A stretch of DNA of 64,000 nt from Pseudomonas sp. RIT409 (GCF_003052515.2 NZ_QARE02000023.1:1-64000), one strand, 5' to 3'; shown: positions 8,678-17,323, numbered from the stretch's first letter. Program-made: numbers and translations. Notes: generated by a model from the letters alone, not told the origin.

Positions 8678-8828
8678 AGTATGACATCCACGTCTGACTC
8701 TTAAAGAGAGCCAAACTCGTTTCCAATGGGCATTTTTGAAAAAATCCCTGCAAGAGTTCTCGTCGTGAGGACGATGGTTGGTCCTACATTCCTACGACGA
8801 CGTGTGCATTCTCGGACGACCTAGCAGG

Positions 8829-8855
8829 TTGACACTCAAAAAAAATATCTATTTA
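8829..8855 (+). promoter_or_regulatory. Candidate sigma-70 promoter for the 8926 gene
   Basis: TTGACA at 8829-8834 is a perfect -35 box. The best -10 candidate is TATTTA at 8850-8855 with a short 15-base spacer. The 4451 paralogue also has TTGACA followed by an A-rich run (4404-4409). The placement of the -10 box is uncertain. Confidence 0.3.
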
Positions 8856-8925
8856 TTTAATTACGAATCGGCAAGATGCCATTCAATGCACACAGTGCCC
8901 GACTTTACTTATCAAAGGATCTTTC

Positions 8926-10788
8926 ATGACTATTATCGACATGGCGCCAAAGGTAATTAAACAAAGAACCTCCGTGGAGCCCATTCCGCTGCCCGCCCCC
9001 GACATTAAATCAGCATTTCACGACAATGATAACTTTGGGCTCATCCCGATCTCTGCGCTATCGTCACCACTTATCGTGGACTTTCAAGTGTGGGAAGCAG
9101 CCGAACCGGGCTATACCTATCAACTCTTGTGGAATAACTCCCGAGTGGGCCCGGAAATTGAGATTAGCGACACTGACAAACCCGGAGATCCACTAACGCT
9201 CGAAGTGCCACTGGAACTTTTAACGGAAGGACTTCACAGCGTAGGGTATCGTACTTACAGTCCATTCGCAGACTCTGAAAACTTTTCCGAGAGATTCCCG
9301 GTCGTCATTGATCGCACCGCGCCCGGTAAGCCTGATCTAGCGATCATCCACTTCCCGGCCGAAGTGCAGAACGGCTTGACCGCCGCCGAGCTTACGGCGC
9401 TTGGCGGTACACTCAAGGCCGAAATCGTCGGCTACACCGGTATGGCAAAACACGATTCGATCAAGACCTACTGGGGCGATATCGAAGGGCCAACCGCTGA
9501 GGTCGACGAAAGTGACATGGGGATCAACAAAGTCATTATTGAGTTTTCCAGAGACTTTTTGGAATCCATTGAGCCTGGTGTTCATCCGGTCAAATATCGA
9601 GTAACCGATCGCGCTGGAAACGTTTCTGACGACTCAATCTCTGTAGACATTTTGTTGCTTCTGGAAGAAATTCCAGTGAACTATCCAGCTCCCATCCTAG
9701 ATCCAGCGCTGGGGACTCTGATCGATCATGCTGAGGCCAAGCCAGGCGTCCAAGTAGACATTCCTCATTATCCTGGAGCTTCAGCCTTCGATCAGATCAC
9801 CTTGTTCTGGGGCGATGACCTGCAGATGTTGCCTGTCCTGATACCGCCTGGCAATGAGAATCAGGACATCGTACTCTCTTTGCGAGTCCCTTATGAAACG
9901 TTGGCCGTAAAACCTGTCGGTAAAATTTCGATCTTTTATCGTGTGACCAGACAGAACCAGCTCAATGGCTCTTCTTTGTCAGCGCAGGTAGAGGTCTTCC
10001 TTACTCTGCCCATACCTGAGTCTGCCGAACCGTTGATTGTGCAAGGTACAAGCCTAGAAAGTCCTAACGTTGATGATAACTTCATCGATGAAGACGACTA
10101 CGAACTCAATGCGCGTGCCATCTTGAAATGGAGCCCCGCATTTCGCGTTAATGATGACATCCACCTGTTGTGGGGCGATCAGCAACGCCTTCAGTGGCAC
10201 CAGATCACGGAAGCCGATGTCGCCATTGCGAAAGATCTCATCATCCCCGTGGCCAATTCAATCATGAAAGCCCAAGGAACCGGTGCGGAAATTCCAGTTC
10301 GCTATTCGGTAACAAGGTCAGGAAATCCGAACCCTTCAACTTCAGTCGTCCAAAAGATCACTGTCCGATCGAAAGAGGATCTGCCGGGGGGAACAGAAGG
10401 AATCGACGGACCTGTTTTTCAACTTAATCCCGCAGGTTATATTTCTCAGTCTGTGGCCCCGGACGGCACGGTGGGAAACATTGCCGCCTACATCAATATC
10501 GCAGAAAACCAAAAGCTGTTTTTCACCTTCAGAGGCTTCGACCGAGAAAACAATCTCATTGACGCAGCGACGTTCACGGCTTCTCGAGAGCTGGATGACC
10601 AAGATGTCGTCAATGGTTATGGCTTTAAAGTTCCTTATCGGATTTTACGGATTATATGCCGTGGTTTTTGCGAGGCTTATTTTCGGGTGGAGCCTGCCCC
10701 CGGTAGCAACCAGAGCTCCGTCACCTCAAGAATCACACGTGTTCCGGTAGAAATGCGGGAATCCAGCGAGCCGTTCTGCACGCTGTAA
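8926..10788 (+). CDS. Large modular Ig-like protein (paralogue 3 of the island)
   Basis: 620 residues; start ATG 8926 follows AAAGGA. After a short N-terminus there are about five beta-sandwich modules of roughly 100 residues: 1 (about 38-138, GLIPISALSSPLIVDFQVW to VVIDRTAPG), 2 (about 140-245, with TYWGDIEGP and KYRVTDRAGNVSD), 3 (about 250-360, LFWGDDL), 4 (about 365-485, LLWGDQQ) and a divergent fifth from about 490. The recurring turn 'hydrophobic-x-WG' and the final strand (YRV-T or YSVTRS) mark each module. Modules 1 and 2 match those of the 4451 and 10851 proteins. No signal peptide, membrane segment or RTX repeats are visible. It is probably co-transcribed with 10851, 62 bases downstream. 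The first half has lower G+C than flanking core genes. Function unknown; adhesion or secreted-effector roles are guesses. Confidence 0.75.
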   Translation: MTIIDMAPKVIKQRTSVEPIPLPAPDIKSAFHDNDNFGLIPISALSSPLIVDFQVWEAAEPGYTYQLLWNNSRVGPEIEISDTDKPGDPLTLEVPLELLTEGLHSVGYRTYSPFADSENFSERFPVVIDRTAPGKPDLAIIHFPAEVQNGLTAAELTALGGTLKAEIVGYTGMAKHDSIKTYWGDIEGPTAEVDESDMGINKVIIEFSRDFLESIEPGVHPVKYRVTDRAGNVSDDSISVDILLLLEEIPVNYPAPILDPALGTLIDHAEAKPGVQVDIPHYPGASAFDQITLFWGDDLQMLPVLIPPGNENQDIVLSLRVPYETLAVKPVGKISIFYRVTRQNQLNGSSLSAQVEVFLTLPIPESAEPLIVQGTSLESPNVDDNFIDEDDYELNARAILKWSPAFRVNDDIHLLWGDQQRLQWHQITEADVAIAKDLIIPVANSIMKAQGTGAEIPVRYSVTRSGNPNPSTSVVQKITVRSKEDLPGGTEGIDGPVFQLNPAGYISQSVAPDGTVGNIAAYINIAENQKLFFTFRGFDRENNLIDAATFTASRELDDQDVVNGYGFKVPYRILRIICRGFCEAYFRVEPAPGSNQSSVTSRITRVPVEMRESSEPFCTL

Positions 10789-10804
10789 TAACAAAACCAA
10801 GTAA

Positions 10805-10830
10805 GGACAGGCGCGACCAGCGCCCTGTCC
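10805..10830 (+). other. Hairpin between the two large Ig-like genes
   Basis: GGACAGG (10805-10811) and CCTGTCC (10824-10830) pair, with extra CGC/GCG pairing inside. No T run follows, so it is more likely an mRNA processing or stability element between 8926 and 10851 than a terminator. Confidence 0.4.
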
Positions 10831-10850
10831 ACATCTTTAAGGATTTTCAT

Positions 10851-12761
10851 ATGAACAATGACTATAAAGACTCCGTTCGCGCACCTCTACCCCTCGAGAA
10901 ACCCGTTATCGCGGTGACCTTGGCGAACGGCCTGCTACCTATTCAATATCTAGGCGCACCGGTAGTCGTGAATTTTCCAGTCTGGCCCGCTGCAGAAGCG
11001 CACTACACTTATCAGCTCGTATTTGATGGTCGGCGCATACCGCCTGAGAAGGTGATCCAGGAATCTGATAGTCCTGGAGATACCTTGAGCGTCGAAATAC
11101 CCGTGGAGCTGCTCCAGCAAGGCACTCATTCGGTAGCCTATCGCGTATATAGTCCATTCGCCGATTCGGAAGTCTATTCCAATACCATACCCCTAGTGGT
11201 TGACTTGACGGCACCAGGAAGTCCAGAACTCGCCCCGATCACCTTCCCAACCGTAATTCAGGAAGGACTGACGTCGGACGAACTCGAAGCCATGAATAAC
11301 TTACTGCCCGGTCGGATTGCCAGCTACAGCGGGATGGCCGAAGGGGACGTCATTCGCACTTACTGGGGAACCCTCGAAGGTCCGCTCGTTACTGTGACTC
11401 CCAATGATATGGGCCTGAATCGCGTGATGGTTGACTTCTCCCGCGCCTTCCTGGCGCAGGCGGACGGAAAACGCTCGGAGGTTTACTACACCGTCACTGA
11501 CCTGGCCGGTAACGTGTCGATGCACTCTGAACCTATTTCGGTGGAGCTGCAGTTGTCAGTGGTGACGCCCCTCCCCACCCCCACCGTAAAAGAAGCCCAA
11601 AACGGCATCCTCGACCCCGCGAATACCACGGCTGGCGCGACGGTAGTGATTGATGCGACCGCCCGCCTGCGCGAAGGTGAAAAGGTCGTGGTGCGTTGGA
11701 ATGGGCCTAAAGGGTCCGACAGCAAAGAACGACTGATCAGCGCCGCACAGGCGGGGCAACCCGTCTCGCTGGTGTTCGCCAGCGCCTTGGTGTCGGTCAA
11801 CGACGGCCAGACGGTGGAGGTGGCGTACAGCGTGACCCGCCGCAGCGGGGTGGTTCAGGACGCCGAGCCGGTGACGGTGAAGGTGCTGAGTGCGACGCTG
11901 GATCTGCCTGCGCCCACCGTGGATACCGTGGGGCCCGATGGTGTGTTGCGGCCTTCACTGATCACTGGCCCGGACGCGATTGCGCGCGCGAGTTATCGGG
12001 GCATGCTGCCGACAGACAGGGTAAAGGTGCGCTGGGACGGCACCTCCCCGTTCATTGGCGAAGCTCAGACCGTCGGTGACAGCACACACCTGAGGTTCGG
12101 CATTCCGAAGGCTTATATCGAGGCAGCCGAAGGCGGAACCGCGACGGTGTCTTATCTGGTCGAGCGTAACGGGCAGGAAACGCAATCTCATCGTCTGGAG
12201 CTGACCGTGCGCGAGGGCATGAAGCTCGACACCACGCCCGTCGCGCTGGCAGGCAAGGTGTATCTGATTCCAGGGCGGCCAGACGTGTTGCCCACGTTCC
12301 CTGCCGGCACGACGGTGACGCGGATCCCCACCGCTGGCCAGCCTCCTTATAACTACGCGAGCAGCAACCCGGGCGTCGCCGTGGTGGATGGAAACGGTCT
12401 GACGTCGGTTCGCGACAATGGCTCGGCGACAATCACCGTGACCGATGCTGCGGGTGAAAGTAAAAGCTATGACGTAACGGTCAGCGGGGTCATCAATTGC
12501 GTAGGCGTCGGCTCCGGCAGTCTGGCACAAATGTCGGCAGCCGCCGCCCAAGCCAATTGCCGCATTCCATCGGTCCATGAGCTGATCGAGATCTTTAACG
12601 CGTATGGCAACCGCTGGCCGATGGGCATGGGCAATTACTGGTCCTCGACTGTGGCGAAGAACGTCTTTGGGGCCAAGTGGTATTACGTCAAAAACCTGAA
12701 CACCGGCAAAGACTTCATGCTGTTGCACCATAACGCCAGCCTGGGCGTAGCGATCCGCTGA
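10851..12761 (+). CDS. Modular Ig-like/BIG2/C-type-lectin-like protein (paralogue 4, invasin-like passenger)
   Basis: 636 residues; ATG 10851 follows AAGGA. Modules in order: 1 (about 20-125, LLPIQYLGAPVVVNFPVW to VDLTAPG), 2 (about 127-240, TYWGTLEGP, YYTVTDLAGNVS), 3 (about 242-345, VRWNGPKG), 4 (about 347-455, VRWDGTSP), then a BIG2-like domain (about 457-545; YNYASSNPGVAVVDGNG, SATITVTDAAG) and a C-terminal domain of about 90 residues with NCRIPSVHELIEIFNAYG and GMGNYWSSTV that resembles the C-type-lectin-like/DUF1566 fold ending intimins and invasins. That C-terminal half is richer in G+C than the 8926 gene. There is no signal peptide, LysM or beta-barrel, so the usual way of anchoring an invasin is missing. 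Probably binds a surface or glycan; inference only. Confidence 0.75.
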   Translation: MNNDYKDSVRAPLPLEKPVIAVTLANGLLPIQYLGAPVVVNFPVWPAAEAHYTYQLVFDGRRIPPEKVIQESDSPGDTLSVEIPVELLQQGTHSVAYRVYSPFADSEVYSNTIPLVVDLTAPGSPELAPITFPTVIQEGLTSDELEAMNNLLPGRIASYSGMAEGDVIRTYWGTLEGPLVTVTPNDMGLNRVMVDFSRAFLAQADGKRSEVYYTVTDLAGNVSMHSEPISVELQLSVVTPLPTPTVKEAQNGILDPANTTAGATVVIDATARLREGEKVVVRWNGPKGSDSKERLISAAQAGQPVSLVFASALVSVNDGQTVEVAYSVTRRSGVVQDAEPVTVKVLSATLDLPAPTVDTVGPDGVLRPSLITGPDAIARASYRGMLPTDRVKVRWDGTSPFIGEAQTVGDSTHLRFGIPKAYIEAAEGGTATVSYLVERNGQETQSHRLELTVREGMKLDTTPVALAGKVYLIPGRPDVLPTFPAGTTVTRIPTAGQPPYNYASSNPGVAVVDGNGLTSVRDNGSATITVTDAAGESKSYDVTVSGVINCVGVGSGSLAQMSAAAAQANCRIPSVHELIEIFNAYGNRWPMGMGNYWSSTVAKNVFGAKWYYVKNLNTGKDFMLLHHNASLGVAIR

Positions 12762-12802
12762 TCGACGCCTTTCAGGTTGCCCCTCGTGACCTGATGGCCC
12801 TT

Positions 12803-12836
12803 GTCGAAGGCATTGTGACTCGTCACGGCCTTCGAC
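12803..12836. other. Long perfect hairpin downstream of the Ig-like pair
   Basis: GTCGAAGGC (12803-12811) pairs with GCCTTCGAC (12828-12836), and inside it GTGAC pairs with GTCAC around a two-base loop. No T tract follows. It may end or protect the 8926-12761 mRNA ahead of the 12876 gene. Confidence 0.4.
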
Positions 12837-12875
12837 TGCAGCCCAAGGCCCTTGCCCTGAATAAGATGAAAGACC

Positions 12876-13391
12876 ATGGAAAATAACAGAAGTACCCGCC
12901 CATTCGACGCGACGGATCTGGGGCCCGCCAACCGCTTCCAGGCTTTGGTGAACGGCAAGCCGTTTCAGGCACAGAGCCTCAGCGGCCTGGCCTGCCTGCA
13001 GACTGAACTGGAAGGGGTCCGCACGCGCAACATCTGGAAAATCCACGCTGTTGGCAAGGTCGGCTGCCGTCGAACCCTGTTCGGGCTGTTCCTGGACCGA
13101 TCACTGGAACCTGGTACCTATGATTTGCTACACAATGACCGTTTGACGGTGATCTACCACCTCACCCCAAAGCAGTCCTCGCAGGTCTACCACTCGCGAG
13201 ACTTCCAGCAAGGGTCGCTGAACCTGATCGAGTGCCCGGGTGCTACAGGTCGTCTGCGCGGTGCCTTCGAGTTTGCGATTCCGGCAGTAGGCTTCGCCGT
13301 CACCCGTGGCGAGTTCGATGTGCTGTGCTCACCGGAATCAGCGCGCTCCGGGCATCAGAAACCGGGCAATGCAATCGGCTGCGTGCTGTAG
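12876..13391 (+). CDS. Hypothetical protein, 171 aa
   Basis: Not recognised. A compact, mixed-charge protein with probable beta strands (RNIWKIHAVGKVGC, RLTVIYHLTP, GAFEFAIPAVGFAVTRGEFDV) and no signal peptide or membrane segment. It does not show the WG/TDRAGN pattern of the preceding Ig-like genes. An AAGA/GAAAG purine stretch precedes the ATG. The last 54 bases overlap the convergent hydrolase gene, and both frames look genuine there. It sits at the island's right edge. Confidence 0.6.
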   Translation: MENNRSTRPFDATDLGPANRFQALVNGKPFQAQSLSGLACLQTELEGVRTRNIWKIHAVGKVGCRRTLFGLFLDRSLEPGTYDLLHNDRLTVIYHLTPKQSSQVYHSRDFQQGSLNLIECPGATGRLRGAFEFAIPAVGFAVTRGEFDVLCSPESARSGHQKPGNAIGCVL

Positions 13392-14033
13392 GCACGCGGC
13401 CTGACCGATGCCCGCCGACTTCAATGGCTTGAGGTCATGGTTGGCGGTGGGCAACCATTCGAGGGTGATCCGCGAAGAAAGCGTATACCCCTCGACCGTT
13501 TCGCGATTACCCAATGCATCACGCTCACCCTGGACGATCAGGGTGGGCGTCTGCAGGTCGGCGAGGTGCGCGACGCGAGGTTTTTCGGGTTTGCCGACGG
13601 CGTAGAAAGGATACCCCAGACAGACGAGCCCATCGGCCTGCAATGAGTCCGCGATCAGACTGGCCATGCGCCCTCCCATGGATTTTCCGCCAATGGCGAG
13701 CCGGCCGCCGAGGGTTGAACGCACCGCCGAATAGACCTCGTCCCAGCACTCGAGCAGCACGGACTGCGGGTTGGGCGGTCGCTTTCCGCCACCCGCACGC
13801 CGTTGGGCCATGTAAGGGAATTCGAACCGCAGCACCCCGATGCCTGACAAGGCAATGCGTTCGGCGATGTCGTTCATGAACTCGCTGTCCATCGGCGCCC
13901 CCGCCCCGTGGGCGAGTATCAGCGTGGTCGCGTGCCCCTCTATGCGCTGTGCGGGTGCATTCCAAAGCCAGCCGCGGGCACGTGCCAGATCCTGGATTGA
14001 AGCGGCGTCAATGCGCTGAACGTCGTTGGCCAT
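13338..14033 (-). CDS. Alpha/beta hydrolase of the KANL3/Tex30-like family
   Basis: 231 residues from ATG 14033 (MANDVQRIDA), preferred because GGAGA lies 6 bases upstream; an ATG at 14060 would add nine residues. The fold is clear: LILAHGAGAPMDSEFM after the first strands (oxyanion region), the nucleophile elbow GGKSMGGRMAS, the acid-loop region VQGERDALGN and the catalytic His in TANHDLKP. Members are small cytosolic dienelactone-hydrolase-like proteins with uncharacterised substrates. It is transcribed convergently to the 12876 gene and overlaps it by 54 bases. A 1-kb gene-free region lies upstream. Confidence 0.85.
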   Translation of the reverse strand: MANDVQRIDAASIQDLARARGWLWNAPAQRIEGHATTLILAHGAGAPMDSEFMNDIAERIALSGIGVLRFEFPYMAQRRAGGGKRPPNPQSVLLECWDEVYSAVRSTLGGRLAIGGKSMGGRMASLIADSLQADGLVCLGYPFYAVGKPEKPRVAHLADLQTPTLIVQGERDALGNRETVEGYTLSSRITLEWLPTANHDLKPLKSAGIGQAACLQHAADCIARFLMPGAR

Positions 14034-14146
14034 CGGTGTCTCCGCGGTCGCGATCTTCATCGTGATAAAGGTTGAGTAGAGCCATTATGCCGAGGTCGTC
14101 CTGCCAATGCAGCGCAAGCGGTGTTCGGCCTCTTCTCAGCCCCTCA

Positions 14147-14286
14147 GGCTCTGTATGAAAAGTCTCGAGACGAAGCTCAGGCAAGGCGATAACAGCCGAC
14201 GAAGCGGAGTTTACGGTGTGTGAATGAGCATTCCGAGGCTGGTTTCAACGCAACATCACCGAGTATCAAGGCTTTTCGTACAGAGG
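14147..14286. mobile_element. MITE-like element, copy A
   Basis: A 140-bp non-coding element. Its left end GGCTCTGTATGAAAAGTCT matches the reverse complement of its right end (about 19 of 24 positions), so it has terminal inverted repeats. A second copy lies inverted at 40199-40340, alike along its whole length (internal block GGCAAGGCGA, later GAGCATTCCGAGG and CATCACCGAGTATCAAGGC). No transposase frame fits inside, so it must have been mobilised in trans. No target duplication is obvious. Confidence 0.8.
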
Positions 14287-15072
14287 CTAGGCAAACTCCG
14301 CCGTTGCAGTAGCAAATACCCACCGCGACAGCCTCGGTTCAGCTTTGGCTGTTTACCCTGTTCCCTGACACTTCGGCCAACCTGCGCCGACGCCATGAGC
14401 GCCCCAACCCGCACACAACCGGGCGGATTCATCGTCGACCCCAAGGCTGACCGGTGCCGGTCGATTCACCGTGACGATCGCCAGCCTTCCTGCCAGCTCG
14501 GGCCAGATAACTGGGCAGAAAAAGTGAAAATGTCTACGGCTTTTGTATACAGAATTGATCTGAAATGCACTGCAAAAGCGCAAGGAACGCCGCAGAGAAT
14601 CGTTTCAGTAGCCAGTCAACCTCTGTGATCGCCGCGTCCCGCAACGGGGCGCGGCAGCCGCACCTGTGACGTGACGAAGTGTCGCACCTCTCTGAAATAC
14701 GGCTTCCATCTCAGATGAAACGCGTCTAAGCTACGCCTCACAGTGGTCCGGCGACAGCTGGCCACAGGCTCAGTGACAGGATTGTGCACGACCCGTCAGC
14801 CCTCTTGCAGATCGACAGCGCAGCCCTGTCGTCACCCGCAGGGTTGTATCCAATTTCTCCCACCCTCCGCGCGCTGCCTCACCGACCTGTTCCCGAACCT
14901 TTCGGCCCACTTTGGGCAGATGGCCATGACGCGCGTGCGCGCAGCCGACTGCCGGAATCCGCAAGTCGACCGTTGACCCTGATGCATGCCCTCGGCGCCC
15001 CCGAAAGGTCTACGCTTATTCGATATTGCGGCCGTTACCACACTAATAAAACTCCAAACCGTGGGACCTAGC
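14287..15072. other. Gene-free region upstream of ccoN
   Basis: About 790 bases with no convincing gene; open frames here lack ribosome sites and have skewed composition. A GC-rich hairpin GCCGCGTCCCG/CGGGGCGCGGC lies at 14631-14655 without a T tract. I looked for an Anr box (TTGATNNNNATCAA) ahead of ccoN and found none; the nearest sequence, TTGACCCTGATGCA at 14973-14986, mismatches in the second half. The promoter of the cbb3 operon must lie in the last few hundred bases. Confidence 0.5.
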
Positions 15073-16515
15073 ATGAGCACAGCAATCAGTCCGACTGCTT
15101 ATAACTATAAGGTCGTTCGCCAGTTCGCCATCATGACGGTGGTGTGGGGAATCATTGGCATGGGGCTCGGTGTCTTCATCGCCTCGCAACTGGTCTGGCC
15201 CGACCTCAACTTCGGCCTCCCTTGGACCACCTTCGGACGCCTTCGCCCGCTGCACACCAACCTCGTGATTTTCGCCTTCGGGGGCTGCGCCCTGTTCGGC
15301 ACGTCCTATTACGTCGTGCAGCGCACCTGCCAGACGCGGCTGATTTCCGACGGCATGGCGGCCTTCCACTTCTGGGGCTGGCAAGCGGTGATCATCGGCG
15401 CCATCGTCACCCTTCCAATGGGCTACACCACCACCAAGGAATACGCCGAACTGGAATGGCCCATCGCGATTCTGCTGGCCATCGTCTGGATCACCTACGC
15501 GGCGGTATTCTTCGGCACCATCGTCAAGCGCAAGACTAAACACATCTACGTCGGCAACTGGTTCTACGGCGCATTCATCGTCGTGACCGCGATGCTGCAC
15601 ATCGTCAACCACATGTCACTGCCGGTCAGCCTGTTCAAGTCCTATTCGGCTTACTCGGGGGCGACGGACGCGATGATCCAGTGGTGGTATGGCCACAATG
15701 CCGTGGGCTTTTTCCTGACCACCGGCTTTCTCGGGATGATGTACTACTTCGTCCCCAAACAGGCCGAACGCCCCATCTATTCCTACCGGCTTTCGATCGT
15801 GCACTTCTGGGCGCTGATCACGCTTTACATCTGGGCCGGTCCGCACCACTTGCACTACACCGCGTTGCCCGATTGGGCACAATCGTTGGGCATGGTGATG
15901 TCGATCATCCTGTTGGCACCGAGCTGGGGCGGCATGATCAACGGCATGATGACCCTCTCGGGCGCCTGGCATAAATTGCGCACTGACCCGATCCTGCGCT
16001 TCCTGGTGGTCTCATTGGCCTTCTACGGCATGTCCACTTTCGAAGGGCCCATGATGGCCATCAAGACGGTGAACTCGCTTTCCCATTACACCGACTGGAC
16101 CATCGGCCACGTTCATGCCGGCGCGCTGGGCTGGGTCGCGATGATTTCCATCGGCGCGGTCTACCACATGATTCCGCGGCTGTACGGGCGCCCGCAGATG
16201 CACAGCATGGGTCTGATCAACGCCCACTTCTGGCTGGCAACCATCGGCACCGTGCTGTACATCGCCTCGATGTGGGTCAATGGCATCACCCAAGGCCTGA
16301 TGTGGCGCGCGATCAATGATGACGGCACCCTCACCTATTCCTTCGTCGAAGCCCTCCAAGCCAGCCACCCCGGCTATATGGTGCGCGCATTGGGCGGTGC
16401 CTTTTTTGCCAGCGGCATGCTCTTGATGGCCTATAACGTCTTTCGCACCGTGCGTGCCGCCGACGCCGAAGAAGCCGATCAGGCAGCCCGAATCGCCGTG
16501 GTGGGAGCGCACTGA
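15073..16515 (+). CDS. ccoN: cbb3-type cytochrome c oxidase subunit I
   Basis: 480 residues, start MSTAISPTAYNYKVVRQF at 15073 as in other pseudomonads; an upstream in-frame ATG at 14986 would add 29 atypical residues. CcoN is the catalytic subunit of the high-affinity terminal oxidase in the inner membrane: low-spin heme b plus the heme b3-CuB centre that reduces O2. Twelve membrane spans are visible, with histidines in RPLHTNLVIFAFGG, WYGHNAVGFF (CuB ligand), GPHHLHYTALPDW (CuB His pair) and DWTIGHVHAGALGW (heme ligands). It overlaps ccoO by one base. Only one cco set is present here, whereas many pseudomonads carry two in tandem. Confidence 0.97.
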   Translation: MSTAISPTAYNYKVVRQFAIMTVVWGIIGMGLGVFIASQLVWPDLNFGLPWTTFGRLRPLHTNLVIFAFGGCALFGTSYYVVQRTCQTRLISDGMAAFHFWGWQAVIIGAIVTLPMGYTTTKEYAELEWPIAILLAIVWITYAAVFFGTIVKRKTKHIYVGNWFYGAFIVVTAMLHIVNHMSLPVSLFKSYSAYSGATDAMIQWWYGHNAVGFFLTTGFLGMMYYFVPKQAERPIYSYRLSIVHFWALITLYIWAGPHHLHYTALPDWAQSLGMVMSIILLAPSWGGMINGMMTLSGAWHKLRTDPILRFLVVSLAFYGMSTFEGPMMAIKTVNSLSHYTDWTIGHVHAGALGWVAMISIGAVYHMIPRLYGRPQMHSMGLINAHFWLATIGTVLYIASMWVNGITQGLMWRAINDDGTLTYSFVEALQASHPGYMVRALGGAFFASGMLLMAYNVFRTVRAADAEEADQAARIAVVGAH

Positions 16516-17126
16516 TGATCAAGCACGAAATGCTCGAGAAAAATATCGGTCTGCTGTCCATCTTCATGGTCATCGCCGTGGCAGTGGGCGGCCTGACGCA
16601 GATCGTTCCCCTGTTCTTTCAAGATGTGACGACTTTGCCCATCGAAGGGATGAAGCCGCGGCCAGCGCTGGAGGTTGAAGGCCGCGACGTGTTCATCGCC
16701 AACGGATGCGTGGGCTGTCATTCGCAGATGATCCGGCCTTTCCGCGCCGAAACCGAGCGCTACGGGCATTATTCGGTGGCCGGCGAGAGCGTCTGGGATC
16801 ACCCGTTCCTGTGGGGTTCCAAGCGCACCGGGCCGGACCTGGCGCGGGTCGGCGGTCGCTACTCCGATGACTGGCACCGCGCGCACCTGTACAACCCGCG
16901 CAACGTGGTGCCGGAATCGATCATGCCGGCGTACCCGTTTCTGGTGGAGAACAAGCTCGACGGCAAATTGACCGGTCGCAAACTGGAAGTCTTGCGCAGC
17001 CTGGGCGTGCCCTACACCGACGCCGACATCGCTGGCGCAGCGGAAGCGGTCAAGGGCAAAACTGAAATGGACGCGCTCGTGGCCTACCTGCAAGGCCTGG
17101 GCACGCTCATCAAAAGCAAACGGTGA
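16515..17126 (+). CDS. ccoO: cbb3-type cytochrome c oxidase subunit II (mono-heme)
   Basis: 203 residues. One N-terminal membrane anchor (about 12-32) places a periplasmic cytochrome c domain; the heme attachment motif CVGCH is at residues 65-69 and the axial Met lies in ESIMPAYPF. CcoO passes electrons from CcoP to the CcoN heme b. The start codon overlaps the ccoN stop by one base, so translation is coupled. The heme is attached by the Ccm system encoded at 55321-62397 in this window. Confidence 0.97.
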   Translation: MIKHEMLEKNIGLLSIFMVIAVAVGGLTQIVPLFFQDVTTLPIEGMKPRPALEVEGRDVFIANGCVGCHSQMIRPFRAETERYGHYSVAGESVWDHPFLWGSKRTGPDLARVGGRYSDDWHRAHLYNPRNVVPESIMPAYPFLVENKLDGKLTGRKLEVLRSLGVPYTDADIAGAAEAVKGKTEMDALVAYLQGLGTLIKSKR

Positions 17127-17131
17127 TCGCC

Positions 17132-17323
17132 ATGGATATCGGAACGATTCGCGGCCTGGGCACCGTCGTGGTGATGGTGGCCTTCATCGGTCTGACGCTG
17201 TGGGTATTCAGCCCCAGACGTAAAGCCGAATTCGACGACGCGACCCTATTGCCCTTTGCGGACGATCCCGAGGCGATCAAGCACCTCGAGCAAACGTCCG
17301 CTGCCCGGAGCCATGAGAAATGA
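17132..17323 (+). CDS. ccoQ: cbb3-type oxidase subunit CcoQ
   Basis: 63 residues, start MDIGTIRGLGTVVVMVAFIG at ATG 17132; a GTG at 17123 would only add three residues. One membrane span (about 8-28) is followed by a charged tail containing LLPFADDPEA. CcoQ is a small non-catalytic subunit that stabilises the assembled oxidase. Its stop overlaps the ccoP start (ATGA at 17320-17323). Confidence 0.93.
   Translation: MDIGTIRGLGTVVVMVAFIGLTLWVFSPRRKAEFDDATLLPFADDPEAIKHLEQTSAARSHEK

Noticed and set aside
14224..14628. 134-aa plus-strand open frame
   Set aside because: It begins inside the MITE-like element, has no ribosome site and an implausible mixed composition; no opposite frame is better.
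14973..14986. Possible Anr box TTGACCCTGATGCA before ccoN
   Set aside because: The left half-site is nearly right, but the right half mismatches at two conserved positions.
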